From the NCBI GenBank assembly GCA_947579605.1, contig OX388325.1, forward strand, positions 3,405,572 to 3,469,571: DNA of 64,000 bases, given 5' to 3'. A model generated the notes under the pieces. That model did not search any database, was not told where the DNA came from, and saw only the letters and a program-made list of their open reading frames with translations. Positions 33,177-45,015 of this stretch are shown piece after piece. The position numbers and the translations under genes were made by a program. The stretch is from Athripsodes cinereus (Eukaryota; Arthropoda; Insecta; Trichoptera; Leptoceridae). How positions within the stretch are numbered: the stretch's first letter is position 1; each line of letters opens with the position of its first letter.

Positions 33177-33598
33177 TGTAACGGGTTCCTCACTCTCGTC
33201 GGCAGATTTCAGAAACTTACTCAGGGATTTCGTTGGGTAATATTATATGAGAATGCTTGTTGGTTGTAAGTGAAAACACCAGGATAGAGGCACAAATAGT
33301 TTATTGAAGAACACATCTGTCATTTTCTTATATAAACACAAAACATTTCACATTTTACACAGAACTAATACTATGTGACACTCACAGTATGCTTTTAATA
33401 ACGAAAGAAGGAAGGAGTTCATACCCCCGTTGTCTATTCTAAGAGCAACGGAGGTAGACTGACGGCAGCGACGGAAACTAGAGGCAAGCGATGAGAGAAA
33501 CGGGAACTACCTTTGTTTTGGACATTCCGGCCAGTGCTTCACCGGATTTTTCAATAGATGGCGACACAAGTATCAATTTTACGAAACTCGTATGACAT
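33177..33598. repeat. LTR-like repeat, copy 2, fused to gypsy pol
   Basis: Direct copy of 16746-17205, starting 'tgtaacgggttcctcactct'. Its right end ('acgaaactcgtatgacatca') runs straight into 'cttagacagtgaaaaaaaag', a segment found inside the gypsy element at 40862. The junction therefore lies at about 33598. Confidence 0.6.
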
Positions 33599-34232
33599 CA
33601 CTTAGACAGTGAAAAAAAAGTTGAGATTGAAAATTTGGTAGAAAAATATAATACAGTATTTGCTAAAAATAAATTTGACGTAGGCACTGTTACAGATTAT
33701 GAAGCTAGAATAGACTTACTGGTTGATAAATATTGTAGAAATAGGCCGTATAAATGCACTATAGAGGATAGAAAAGAAATAGAAAATCTAGTGGAAAAAT
33801 TTCTAGAAAATAAGTTAATTGAAGAGTCTTACAGCCCGTACGCAGCACTAGTAACTCTAGCGTTCAAAAAAGATGAAAATAAAAGATCAAGATTGTGTAT
33901 AGATTTTCGCGAATTGAACAAAATAGTTATACAACAAGCACAGCCTTTCCCATTAATAGAAGATTTAATAATAAAAACAAGAAACTGTAAGTTCTTCACT
34001 TGGTCAATTCCACTACGCATTGAAGATAGACAGGAAACTGGATTTATTACACAAGAGGGACATTTTCAATGGACATGTCTACCATTCGGATTGAAAACAT
34101 CACCAGCAATATTCCAGAGAATTTTATCAAATATCTTAAGAAAGCACAATTTAAAAAAGTTTTCAGAAAATTACATAGACGATATTTTAATTTTTTCCGA
34201 ATCATTGAATGAACACATAGAACATGTTGACA
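33599..34232 (+). pseudogene. Gypsy reverse transcriptase fragment
   Basis: Ty3/gypsy RT: 'IEESYSPYAALVTLAFKKDE', 'RLCIDFRELNKIVIQQAQPF', 'GFITQEGHFQWTCLPFGLKT', 'SPAIFQRI' and 'YIDDILIFSE' (catalytic DD). Motif A is missing: 'CKFFT' joins directly to 'WSIPLRIEDR', removing the usual 'LD' catalytic aspartate, exactly as in the copy at 40706. The sequence breaks at about 34232 into unrelated gag-like DNA. Probably a dead copy. Confidence 0.85.
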
Positions 34233-34289
34233 ACAGCCATCAACGAAAAACTAGGTAAATACTGCCACGCCGAACTCCTAAAAAACGCA

Positions 34290-34715
34290 AACCGCGAATT
34301 TTTCTAAAAGGAGTTACGGTCGATTATAAAAAAGAAGATGTATTGGAAGATCTATATCTCCAGAACACAAAACTCCAAAAAATGAATGTGGGAAGAGACA
34401 ATATGAAAATAATTAAAATGATACCGATTGGAAGAAATTCTGACAATATGAATGTGGTAATTGAGGCAAGTCCTTCAGCAAAAACATGTTTGATGGAGAA
34501 AGGTATGCTGAGTTTGGAATATCAGCGTGTTCCGGTGGTGGACGTAGATCCAACTGTAAGATGCTACCACTGCCTGATGATAGGACATATCTCTCTAAAT
34601 TGACTGAGGAAGCTGGATCCACCCACTTGCTCACATTGCGGAGGAAAACATAAATTTGAAACCTGTGACAGGAAAGATGAACCTCCAAAATGCCAACTGT
34701 GTTCGTGAAAAAGAA
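34290..34715 (+). pseudogene. LINE ORF1 (gag-like) fragment with zinc knuckles
   Basis: 'KKRKPRIFLKGVTVDYKKED' begins an ORF1 RNA-binding fold. It is followed by 'LDPPTCSHCGGKHKFETC' and 'CYHCLMIGHISLN', which are CCHC knuckles; the first lacks its final Cys. In-frame TGA codons at about 34601 and 34705 break it. Nucleic-acid binding in a Jockey/R1-type ORF1 is the likely original role. 34716-35463 shows no gene. Confidence 0.65.
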
Positions 34716-35463
34716 AGGAAAGGAAATGTGGATGTTCAACACAGTGCAATGAACTGTGACGTATGCATTTATTATGAACGTATGTTCAAAATAGCGATTT
34801 CAAGAATAGAATATTGACTAGATTATGCAGGCGGTGCCATCCAGTACGAAACACTCTGTATGATTGTTTCATGTATTCGTGTTTCAAGGTGTGAGTGTAT
34901 ACGAATGTCATGCTTATGTGGTCTGTTGCATGAGAGACTTAGTGGATTTGCGGTGCTGCAAGTGAATATCCAGAGTGTTATATGGGGGACTTTATGTATA
35001 AGTAAATTGAAACTCATACTGCCTTATGGCGCATTGCCTGTGCAGACATGTTACATTTTAATAGATGTGTATGTGAATGCAATGACGATGTATGGCTTGT
35101 ATAATTTTGAACGCAATGTTAATAATATTGTAAGATTGTATAATGTTGTATACAGTGTTTATGCTATACCTACCAATATAATTTTGGTCAAATTAAATAC
35201 GTAATTTATAAATTAAAATTAAATATGGATATGAAAGTATGCGTTAACTGTGTACACCTTTGTATACGTACATACGGCTGCAATTCATTTATTCTAAAAT
35301 AAAACACAGTTTACATATTGATGGATGATATTTTAAGCGATATTGATAACTATAATAGAGTTGAGATAGTTCTGAATTTGAACTTTTTTGAACAATGATT
35401 CTATTGAATCAGTAACAAATAGAAAAAAGATACAACACATTCTTTACATAAATTAACACATAC

Positions 35464-35649
35464 CTTGAAGTCTCGGGTTCTGAGCTTCAGCCAATCCCCT
35501 AGCCGTAAGCCTGGCCAACATACTTGATATCATTGTAGCAGGCTGAGGGGGCGGAGGAGAAGGAGCAGCGGCAGACACAGGTGGTGGTGCTGAGATGGGG
35601 TGAGGTGGAGAAGGGCCACTGTGGTCAGCTGCTGCGGCAGGACCTCCTT
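35464..35649 (-). CDS. Internal exon of an unidentified host gene (Pro/Ala-rich)
   Basis: 186 bp between acceptor 'gttgtgttgatag|AAGG' and donor 'TTCAAG|GTATGT', both good consensus sites. The frame is phase 1 at both ends (62 codons, so skipping it would keep the frame). The product is low-complexity Pro/Ala/Ser ('HPISAPPPVSAAAPSPPPPQ') followed by an amphipathic helix 'ISSMLARLTARGLAEAQNPR'. GC content is far above the flanks. No family recognised; the neighbouring exons must lie outside or under the transposon load. Confidence 0.6.
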
Positions 35650-36489
35650 CTATCAACACAACCAAATCAATACATTAACATTGAATATCTTATGATAGGG
35701 TAAACAGTAGAATAACTGCTCACACATCCCACATTAGTATGTTATAAATTTGTTCAGCATACAAGGTTAACTAATTAACACATTCACTGCGACATTTTTC
35801 ACGACACAATCATAGCCGTGCTGACAAAATACATCATTTTTAAAACTATATTGCAACGTTAGTAATATAAATATCATATATTTTGTTAGTTACAATTATT
35901 ATTGGAAGCCATATCTATCAAATGCGTTGAGCAAAAATGTAATAAATATATTTCATATTGCGTAGATGATGTACAAATTATTGCGCAAAGCGAAATAAAT
36001 ATGAGTTTACACCAACACATTTCACTTCACAAGTTGCGTGCATCCAAATTCGAGTACTTACATTAATTATTAGTTATTATTGTTTGTGACAAAAAATGAA
36101 TGCAATGTTTATCTTCATAATATTTTCGTCAAAATATGTAATTTTTTTATCTTTTATTTATTTATTTTATTCTCTACTGTATATTGATGACATAATTATA
36201 AACAATTTCATGACATAATTATAAACAATTTCATGACAAGATATATTCATTTGAAATATGCATAATAATCGATGATGTGTTTATCGCTATGAGAGCAATC
36301 TCTACCAACTAACCCAACACTATTCGTTGTAGCCAGCGAGTTCCCATTTGATAATGTTCGCAACAAAGAATGTATGGTATGTACAATTATTTTTTCCTCA
36401 GTGCATATATACTGGGTAGGAGTTTTACATAAACATAATATTTACATTAGCGTATTTTTTTTTTCTATTAGATAAGACTACCTCTTTCC

Positions 36490-36770
36490 CTTTCTTTCAC
36501 GCCCCTCTTGGAAGCACAGGACAGAAAACAGCCTCCTCCATTCAGAGCGACTTTGAGCCAATCGCATCACCTCTTCTCATGACATTCCTAGCGCTCTGAA
36601 TTTGTTGTCATAGGAACAGTGTATTGTGAAAGAGGGACGTTCGGGCCGTCGGAACCCTGATGGATGAAATAACAGCGCTCTTTTTGCCTAGCTACACTAG
36701 AAATTCTCAAAACGAGATCCATTGTCTCTCCCGTATTTCAGAGAATACGGATCTTTGCATAGGTATATTT
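36490..36770 (-). pseudogene. RTE-like LINE 3' fragment inside piggyBac
   Basis: Minus strand matches the C-terminal tail family of 62590-62937: motifs equivalent to 'QERRWSWLGHVLR', 'SFTIHCSYDNK' and 'WRRLFSVLCFQE', with many substitutions and no open frame. Confidence 0.75.
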
Positions 36771-37374
36771 TGATGTTTACATGAACCTTATGAATCAGGT
36801 ACCAAAATAATATTTATTATTTTGTTGACTTGCAAAGCTTATTATTAAATTCAGGTAGTAGAAGATAATAAAATAAAAACCCCGAAGTGTATTGTGCTTA
36901 CAAATTTCTTTATTGTGGAATATCAATTAGTCATTCCACTATTATTTGCAGAAACAAAAGAAAAAAGATTGTGAATATAACAGGTAAAATAAAATTATTC
37001 TTATTATCAAAGGATTTCAAATGAAAACAATTATATAGAAAAGTACAATCAAATAAACACATTATAAGTAAATTATTATGTATTTAGAAACTTATAATAG
37101 TACATAGATATTTAGAATAACAATGGAAAGGGATTATGACATTTCAACTATGGAATTTACATCCGAAGTATCTTCTTATTATACTAATTTGAAGAAATAA
37201 GAATGATGACAAACACATCATGTGTATAACAATAATATTATTTATTTACAAAGCATTTCTAGAATATAATAAAAGAAAAATGCAAGTAGACAAATCGATC
37301 TATACAAACAAATTTTTACTTCAAATAAAACTGGTTATTATCATAATAATATATTATAATAAACTAAAAAAAAA

Positions 37375-39014
37375 TTACAAATTATTTTTATCGTGATAAA
37401 TTCGAAAACAGGGTTCGAGGCAAAATCCAGGAATATTAGGGCATTCCTTGCAACAAAAGTTGGAATCTTTCCTTATGCGGTTTTCCTCCCAGCAGTATTT
37501 GCACTGCCTTTTTTTTACTTTGCCTTTATCATTTTTTTCACAATATGCTGGCAAATGTCGGACACTCGATACTGATGGACGAGGAATTGCAGAAGGTGGA
37601 GGACCAAGTAAACTATTAATTACTTCCAGTCTAAAATCGTAGAGGTCTTTTTTATCTTCTTTGTAAGTGTTGTACAAATAGTGTGCATTTATGAGCATTG
37701 ATTGAAAAATATGGATCCCTAGTTTTTTATACCATCGCAGTGTTTTACGGCGACAAGGGTAATATGACAACATTTGGTCATGGAAATCCACGCCGCTCAT
37801 GTGTTTGTTATAATTTATAACTGCGCTTGGTTTTGTGACATCTATTCCCCTTCGGTTTGTAGTCTCTCTCAACTGCCCGTCAAATTCTGAAGATATTGTT
37901 ATTATTTCTCGACGATCCTTCCATTTTGTTACGCATATGCCATCATTTGTATATTTGTTTGTAGTCTCTCCAGCTTTTAATTTTTTTTCTACTAGGTCCT
38001 TCGGTGTATCTTTTCTGTTAGCTCTTAGCGTTCCGGTTATGTATGTCTGGTTTTCAAGAAAGTATTCTACTAAAGGAACACTGTTGTAGTAATTGTCCAT
38101 ATAAACGCTGTGACCCATACCAGTTTTTCCTTCCATCAATTTCTTAACAACTTTATTAGTATGGTCTTTACCGCCAAGCTCCGTGTCTGTCGCTCCACCA
38201 TAAACTATAATTTTCAAGGCCAGTCCATTAGATTGTCCTAAAATATACAGCTTTATCCCATATTTGGCTTTTTTCCTTTCATGTACTGCCGAATAAAAAG
38301 CCTTCCTCGCCAGAGTACAAGCGATTCATCGATTGTAAGGTTTTTATCGGGTGTGTATATTGTTTGCATTATTTGATTGAAGAAATCTACAAGTGGTCTG
38401 ATCTTGTCTAATCTGTTCACATTTTCTTCGTTATTACTAAAATGTAGGACCCTTAAAATTAACAAAAATCTATCACGGGACATGAATTGTGAAAAAGCTG
38501 TCAAATTGAATAAGTGATGCTTCTTCCAGTAATCACATAGTCGACCTATTTGGATAGTTCCCATATGGAAAATAATTCCCAGAAATTGTCGAAACTCTTT
38601 GACGGAGAGCTCTTTCCATCTAGATATCCTGCTACTGTATCCAGTTGAGTTTGCCAAGACCTCTACTGCATAAGTGTTACTGAAATCAACTATCATACTG
38701 CACATTTCATCATTTGCAATAGCGTTGAAAAAGTCTATTGGCTCTTTTTCAGATTCATCAAAGTTAATACTGGATTTACCAGTGATTAGAAAATTTGGCG
38801 GTGGCTTCGGCATATCTGACCATTTTCTTTGTTGATCAGATGATGATGGTGGCAATGTAGGTGAATGTGGTTCAATGATGTCATCTAGATCTATATCCTC
38901 TCCATCTGATTCAGAAAAGATCTCCAAGTCGCTTCCGGTATCGTTGAAATCACTTTCATCATAGGTGTAGACGTCTTCTAATCTTGCTCGTTTTGACGAT
39001 GATTGTTGATCCAT
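37375..39014 (-). pseudogene. piggyBac transposase with a single frameshift
   Basis: Start ATG at 39014 ('MDQQSSSKRARLEDVYTYDE'), with an acidic N-terminus typical of piggyBac transposases. The catalytic core is readable: 'NLTIDESLVLWRG' (first Asp), 'GHSVYMDNYYNSVPL' (second), 'HMSGVDFHDQML' (third). A C-terminal Cys-rich zinc finger ('QCKYCWEENRIRKDSNFCCK') follows. One base is missing in an A-run near 38265, so the first frame ends early and the second resumes with 'LKIIVYGGATDTELGG'. About 550 residues in total, normal for the family. The enzyme would cut and paste at TTAA; this copy cannot unless the lesion is a sequencing error in the homopolymer. Confidence 0.9.
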
Positions 39015-39751
39015 GGTTGAAATGAGTGTCAAAATAAATAAAAAAAATATGTAGTACAAAAAATAACACTTCGTATAAAGTCCGGTCAAATCTACCAAAT
39101 ATTTCACTTACAATTGTTTTGAACTATTTCACGTTGAAATGAAAAATATATCCATAAAATTGAAACAATATCTAGTTCATATACACAAAAAAAACGATTT
39201 TATAATAATACGTAAACACTTTATCCCAAATAACAGTAATAGGTTCAAAATATACTTGAAAAATCAATCACTTTCAATGTCCAAAGCACAATTTTACGGT
39301 AGTTAAATACCAAATGTTCCAAAATTAAAATATTTTATCGTAAAACACTTGAAAATAAATAGTTCAACAACACCACTTTGTATTACGTCCGTGAAAGTCA
39401 ATAAATATTGTTATAAATATTCACAACTAATGTCCAAAACACAATGCAAGTCAGTAATGCTTGCAACTGAAATACGCGTATTCAAGGTACTAATGCAAAT
39501 TTACTAATGTTAACTCGTCTCGGAGGTACCACGGTAGAGAAATCGCTATAACAACCGAATCGTTCAACATACAGATGAATAATAAAGTTATCCCATATGC
39601 TGAAGGGATTATATACACAATCAGTTAATCCAAAACTCATTACTTTTGTCATTATCATCAATAATTAGATGCCCCTACCGTGTACGGGCAGCGCATACCG
39701 GGAATTTCGTATTGCCCGTACCTGGTACGGGCTCAGCATTGAATGTGTTAA

Positions 39752-40199
39752 ACAGAGTTATAAGACAGGGACTAGCTCAATCTGTGTGAATTGTTTATAT
39801 ATGTTATGTTATGTTAAGTTAAAAATGAAGTTATTATTCTTCTTGTACCTGTGAATGAAATAAGAAAAATAAAACTGTAGTAACCCATCTAAATAATTCA
39901 TTACAAGTAGGTACATATGGCACACCAAAGGATAAAATACTACATACACCATGATATGAATAACTCAATACATAAAAACAATTGTTCTCATCAGAGTTGG
40001 TTACCCTTGTGAAATATCTACCCTGCTTACCATATTCAAATACTAGTTATTAATAACAATCGCAACTGTTTCTACATAAACTACCATAAAGTCAGTAAAT
40101 TATAATTTATTAGAAGTAAAATCGACAGAGAAAAATGTGAAAATCCAACTGGACTACTGCATGAAGTTAGAAAATGTGAAAATATAGTGAGTAAAAATA
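39752..40199. other. No gene seen
   Basis: AT-rich sequence between the piggyBac right end and the gypsy element. Confidence 0.5.
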
Positions 40200-40399
40200 T
40201 TTTTTATATAAAAAAGAGGAAAGGCAGGACAATAAGAAAAAATTCAAAGAGAAGAGACCATGTAAAACATGTGAAAAGTTAAACAAAGGTAATAGATATC
40301 ATACAGAAGACTTATGTTGGTATAAAAAGAAAAATGAAAATGAAGCAAAAGTAATCGGACACAACTCAATCATAGAAGTAGAACTAAACACAGAACAAA

Positions 40400-40620
40400 A
40401 AAAACGAGTAAGCACACCATTGATTAAAGTAAAAATATTGTTAGAAGACAAGTTAGAGATAAACGGAACATATGATTCAGGCTCACAAATATCTCTAATA
40501 AATTCAAAACTAGTTAAGATAAAACAAAGTACAAAAGATGTCAATAAAATATTTTTAAAAACGGTCAATGGTGTGACAGAAACAAAAGGCTTAGTAACCA
40601 TAAAAGTAAAAAAATTTTGA
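40400..40620 (+). pseudogene. Gypsy aspartic protease fragment
   Basis: 'INGTYDSGSQISLINSKLV' holds the protease active-site D-S-G. The frame closes at 40620 and continues in another frame ('YIDVYIVERDDFEDFIIGLD'). Confidence 0.7.
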
Positions 40621-40705
40621 GAAAGAAAAATATATTGATGTATACATTGTAGAAAGAGATGACTTCGAAGATTTTATTATTGGTCTAGACACAATAAAGA
40701 AATTT

Positions 40706-41665
40706 ATGCTGATTCAGAATGAAAATTTACAAATTTCTCAAAGGGAAAAATTACAAACAGAAAATAAAATTAATACTTTGTTAGAAAATAACGAATTAGA
40801 AGAAGTTAAGGTCAATTTTAACGAATATGTGAATGAAAATGAATTTAGAATGATTTTAGATCACTTAGACAGTGAAAAAAAAGTTAAGATTGAAAATTTG
40901 GTAGAAAAATATAATAAAGTGTTTGCTAAAAATAAATATGACGTAGGCACTGTTACAGATTATGAAGCTAGAATAGACTTACTGGTTTATAAATATTGTA
41001 GTAAGAGGCCGTATAAATGCACTATAGAGGATAGAAAAGAAATAGAAAATCAAGTAGAAAAATTACTAGAAAATAAGTTAATTGAAGAGTCTTACAGCCC
41101 GTTCGCAGCACCAGTAACTCTAGCATTCAAAAAAGATGAAAATAAAAGATCAAGATTGTGTATAGATTTTCGCGAATTGAACAAAATAGTTATACAACAA
41201 GCACAGCCTTTCCCATTAATAGAAGATTTAATAATAAAAACAAGAAACTGTAAGTTCTTCACTTGGTCAATTCCACTACGCATTGAAGATAGATACGATA
41301 TTTTAATTTTTTCCGAATCATTCAATGAACACATAGAACACATAGAAAAAGTGATAAAAGCAATTATATATGAAGGTTTCAGGCTAAAATTTAAAAAATG
41401 TACGTTTGCAGCAGAGTCAGTGAAATACCTCGGACACATAATAGAACACAATACCGTGAGACCATTGAAAGATAATTTGATTTCGATACAAAATTTCCCA
41501 ACTCCAAGAAACATTAAAAATATCAGACAGTTTCTTGGGAAAATATTTTTTTATCATGATTATATACCGAAAAGTTCAATATTATTAGAACCGTTACACA
41601 AACTGTTAAGAAAAAATGAAAAATTTTATGGTTTGAAGAATGCGAAATATCTTTTACAAAAGTAA
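40706..41665 (+). pseudogene. Gypsy RT with two deletions
   Basis: Same RT as at 33599-34232, extended upstream ('VNENEFRMILDHLDSEKKVK') and downstream ('FKKCTFAAESVKYLGHII', 'NIRQFLGKIFFYHDYIPKSS'). It shares the 'CKFFT|WSIPLRIED' deletion of motif A. In addition it has lost everything from 'RQETGF' to 'NYID', including LPFG and most of the YIDD box, so no catalytic residue of RT survives. Confidence 0.85.
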
Positions 41666-41691
41666 AAAAATTATTATGTTCACAACCTGTA

Positions 41692-42157
41692 TTGGAAATT
41701 TTTGATAAGGCTCTACCAATAAGAATTTACACAGATGCAGCAATAGAAGGCATTGGTGCTGTATTTAAACAAATACAAAATAATGGTCAAGAAAAACCAG
41801 TAGCACATTTTTCAAAGAAATTGAATGATTTGCAAAAAAAGATAAAAAGCAATTTATTTGGAATGCCTAGCAATCAAAGAAGCAGTAGAGTATTGGCAAT
41901 ATTGGTTGATTGGAAGAGAATTCACAGTGTTTACAGATCATAAACCTCTAGAAAACATGAATATAAAAGCTAGAACGGATGAAGAACTTGGTGAGTTGAC
42001 TTATAATTTGTCACAATATAATTTTGACATTAAATATATTCCGGAGAAAAATAACACTGAAGCAGATAGCTTAAGCAGAAATCCGGTATTAGAATCAAAT
42101 GAAAATATGGACGAAGTGCTACAAATAGTTAATCTAATACAAATTATTGATATTTAA
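41692..42157 (+). pseudogene. Gypsy RNase H
   Basis: 'PIRIYTDAAIEGIGAVFKQI' (first catalytic Asp), then after a frameshift near 41860 'MECLAIKEAVEYW', 'FTVFTDHKPLENM' (Asp) and 'KNNTEADSLSRNP' (final Asp). Closes with TAA at 42157. Confidence 0.85.
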
Positions 42158-42181
42158 ACAGATCAAGAACAAAATATAGTA

Positions 42182-43185
42182 TTGCAGAAAAATAAAAATA
42201 AATTAATAAAAAAGGATGGGGTGTTCTATAAAAAAAATAGAAATAAAGAAAAGATAATTCTATCTGAAGAGTTCAGCTTAAAGTTAATTAAAGAAATACA
42301 TTATGAATGGTGCCATATAGGAATTAAACAAATGATGAATAAGATATGCAGTTATTATACAGCCAAAAATATGATTTCAAATATAAAAAAAAATTGTAAA
42401 AGTTGTGAAATATGTGTTAAGAACAAATCAAGAGGTCAAGGAAAATATGGTCTGCATGATGTCACAATTAGGTCCAGCAAAAAAACCATTCGAAATTATG
42501 TCCATTGACACCATTGGAGGCTTTGGAGGACAAAGATCAACAAAAAAATACCTCCATCTGCTTGTAGACCATTTTACAAGATACGCATTCATTTCAACTT
42601 CAAAAACACAGAATGCAACTGACTTCATCAAATTAGTTAACAAAGTATTAGAAACGGACAAAATTGGAATAATACTTGCAGATCAATATCCGGGAATAAA
42701 CTCAAGAGATTTTAAGGAATTCCTAATAGATAATGTTAAACTAATTTTTACGGCTGTTGATAGTGCCATTCTCCAATGGTCTGAACGAGAGGCTGAATCA
42801 GACTATAGTTAATAAGACGAGATGTAAGATCAATGAGAAAGAAGAAAAAAGATCTTGGACAACAATCGCTAGAGAATGTATCGAAAAGTACAATGAAACT
42901 GAGCATACGGTGACTGGATTTACACCTAAGTATTTACTAGATGGCACAGATACCAGTATTTTACCAGAAAATATGAAAATAAGAAACAATAAAGAAGATT
43001 GGATAAAAAACAAAGAAATAGCTCTTGAAAGAACAAGAAAATCACACAAATATAACAAGAAAATATTTGACAGGAATAGAATAAACTACAGATTAGACAC
43101 AGAAGATCTAGTTTATATAGAAAATGGCAACAAGTTAAACAGAAAAAAATTAGATGAATTGAGAATATTGGACCTTATGAAATAA
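42182..43185 (+). pseudogene. Gypsy integrase
   Basis: HHCC zinc domain ('IHYEWCHIGIKQMMNK' ... 'CKSCEIC'), catalytic core 'FEIMSIDTIGGFG' (D), 'IILADQYPGIN' (D) and 'FSNGLNERLNQTIVNK' (E), and a C-terminal 'LDTEDLVYIENGNK'. Frameshifts near 42450 and 42765 split it into three frames. Integrase would join LTR ends to host DNA; this copy is dead. Confidence 0.85.
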
Positions 43186-43367
43186 TAGAAAAGATATCAG
43201 ATTTGCTATATAAAATAAAAGCAGGAAAACGAAAACAAGAAAATGAACTATACCACGTAACAAAATTACTTCCAGTATCAATTAATGGAGATGATGACTG
43301 AAAATTGTAAGAATTTTCACCCTGGGATGGGGAGATGTAAGAAAGTGCCTAGGTAACTTACCTTAGT

Positions 43368-43760
43368 TATTTTTTTTTTTTTTATTTTTTTTTTTATTTA
43401 TTTATTTATTTATTTATTAATTTTCATTCTACATACATATTTAACATAACATAATTAACATATTTGATAGCCTCACTAGGCGTATGCCTGTGTTGAGGCG
43501 ATTTAAGGACATTACATAATAATTAACAACATAATTTCTAATATCATTCATCCTTCACTCAATCTATACCAATGTGTGAAATAGTTCAGTCTGTGACTTC
43601 TCTTCCAATCATCATCAACCACTCAGTCAGAGACACCCTGAACTCTCTCATACTCACACAATCTCTCAGATCACTGGGTAATTTATTAAACATTCTAGGA
43701 CCCAGATATTCAGAGGATCTCCGTCCCAGCGCCTTACTTTGTTAGATTATTTTAATTTTA
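43368..43760 (-). mobile_element. LINE 3'-end insertion in the gypsy end
   Basis: Minus strand encodes the last residues of a LINE ORF2 ('LGRRSSEYLGPRMFNKLPSD', 'SLTEWLMMIGREV'), a short UTR and an (AAAT)n/A-rich tail at 43368-43415. It separates two halves of the gypsy terminal sequence ('gtgcctaggtaacttacctt' / 'tacctaggcacttccctta'). Confidence 0.75.
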
Positions 43761-44034
43761 AAATAAGTACCTAGGCACTTCCCTTAGTAGTTAGATTATT
43801 TTTATTCTGAATTTTTGTTCCATTTGATTTTTTGTTTAAAATTGATATTTTTTATAAAGAGATGGATTTTGACAAGATGTAAAGAAAGACAGATTTAAAT
43901 AACATAATTTGTCGTTTCTTTGGTTAAATTATGTTTTATACAAATAATTCAATTAGTTAAAAACCTGTATTTACATTATCAAGTGATTGTGTTAGTGTTT
44001 TCCATATCACATTATAAATATATACTTGAGAGAC

Positions 44035-44385
44035 ATATTATGAGGTGAAAATTTTACTCCATTTCACTGCGTACAGTCGGGCAGAGGCTTGGCTCTTGCC
44101 TTTGCATATGGAACGAGACTCGGCCCGTCACCAGAACATGCAGTTTAGATTTGTAGAAAAGATGTTGTGTTTCTACATTGAGCGTGTGTGGCATCAGGAC
44201 CATCTCACAAAATGGCCGACACAATATCAAATCCAGTATGCGAAGAGCATCGCATATTATGAGTGTCTGTATGACCTGAGTTTCATCCGAAATGCATGTG
44301 CAACATGCATTCCATGAATGAAAAGTGATATGATTTTAGGCAGGAGATATTATGAGGTGAAAGTTTTACTCCATTTCACTCATGC
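44035..44385. repeat. ~40-bp direct repeats bracketing ~270 bp
   Basis: 'atattatgaggtgaaa(a/g)ttttact' + 'ccatttcact' occurs at 44035 and 44348 in the same orientation. The segment between them has no recognised gene, although a short frame spans it. Confidence 0.7.
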
Positions 44386-44477
44386 AAATAAAACCATCAG
44401 GGTCGAATGGATTCAATCAACGACCTGGATATACCTCTCCTGAAACTTCTAAGACTCATAGTCAAAATATCAAGTTT

Positions 44478-44550
44478 GATAGTGTAAACCCGCCTTGGAT
44501 GGCGGCTACTTGTACAAGTAGGTACACTTTGATCACCTGTTTACACTATC
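44478..44550. repeat. Inverted repeat / hairpin
   Basis: 'gatagtgtaaac' at 44478-44489 is exactly matched by its reverse complement at 44539-44550. 'tgatagtgtaaaa' recurs at about 44603. The whole 44470-44615 block looks like a small foldback MITE. Confidence 0.6.
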
Positions 44551-44869
44551 CAAGTCAAAGATCCAAGTAAGCCATCCAAGTATACTTGAACAAGTTTACT
44601 TTGATAGTGTAAAACCTTGCTTAAGAAAACTATCCTCGCCCAAACATTTTGTATCTCAAAAACTGCGCCAATATCAACTACTTAGATATAATATATTATA
44701 ATGCCTGCAGCATTTTAGTATTTTGTGAACTCAATTTTAATACCTAAATACTTATCTAGATATTTCAATTTACTATATGCATGCAATAATATACCTATTT
44801 CATGTTTATCAATCACTTTTCAACTAATATTTATTAAATAAAAAAAGAAAGTTAAAATATACTCTCTAT

Positions 44870-44985
44870 AATGATGTGGAAAGAGGTGACGCAATTGGCG
44901 CAAAGACGCTCTGAATGGAGGAGGCTGGTTTCTGCCATTTGCTCCCGAGAGGAGCGTTGAGGGTGATGATGATGATGATAATCCC
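44870..44985 (+). pseudogene. RTE-like LINE 3' stub with (GAT)n tail
   Basis: Encodes 'EEVTQLAQRRSEWRRLVSAI' to the stop, then 'gagggtgatgatgatgatgat'. Same family as 5806-6182. Confidence 0.85.
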
Positions 44986-45015
44986 ATGTGCTAAGATTTA
45001 GGACATTGAATAAAG

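Larger units (their letters stand above)
35779..39747. mobile_element. Complete piggyBac element (TTAA target)
   Basis: Flanked by TTAA at 35775-35778 and 39748-39751. Ends are inverted: left 'CACATTCACTGC', right (reverse complement) 'CACATTCAATGC'. The right subterminal region carries an inverted 'gcccgtac...gtacgggc' repeat. It encodes a transposase on the minus strand and contains an RTE-like stub at 36490-36770. It lies 126 bp upstream of the host exon's acceptor, in that intron. A truncated relative is at 28692-29098. Confidence 0.93.
40200..43340 (+). mobile_element. Degenerate Ty3/gypsy LTR retrotransposon
   Basis: Protease, RT, RNase H and integrase occur in gypsy order on the plus strand, with at least four frameshifts or stops and two internal deletions. 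No gag start or matched LTR pair was found. The 3' end passes into 'gtaagaaagtgcctaggtaa' (43338), which may begin the 3' LTR; it is interrupted at about 43370 by a LINE tail and resumes near 43770 with 'tacctaggcacttccctta'. Confidence 0.8.

Noticed and set aside
44045..44317. 90-codon plus-strand frame
   Set aside because: Bounded by direct repeats, with no motif; probably non-coding repeat sequence.
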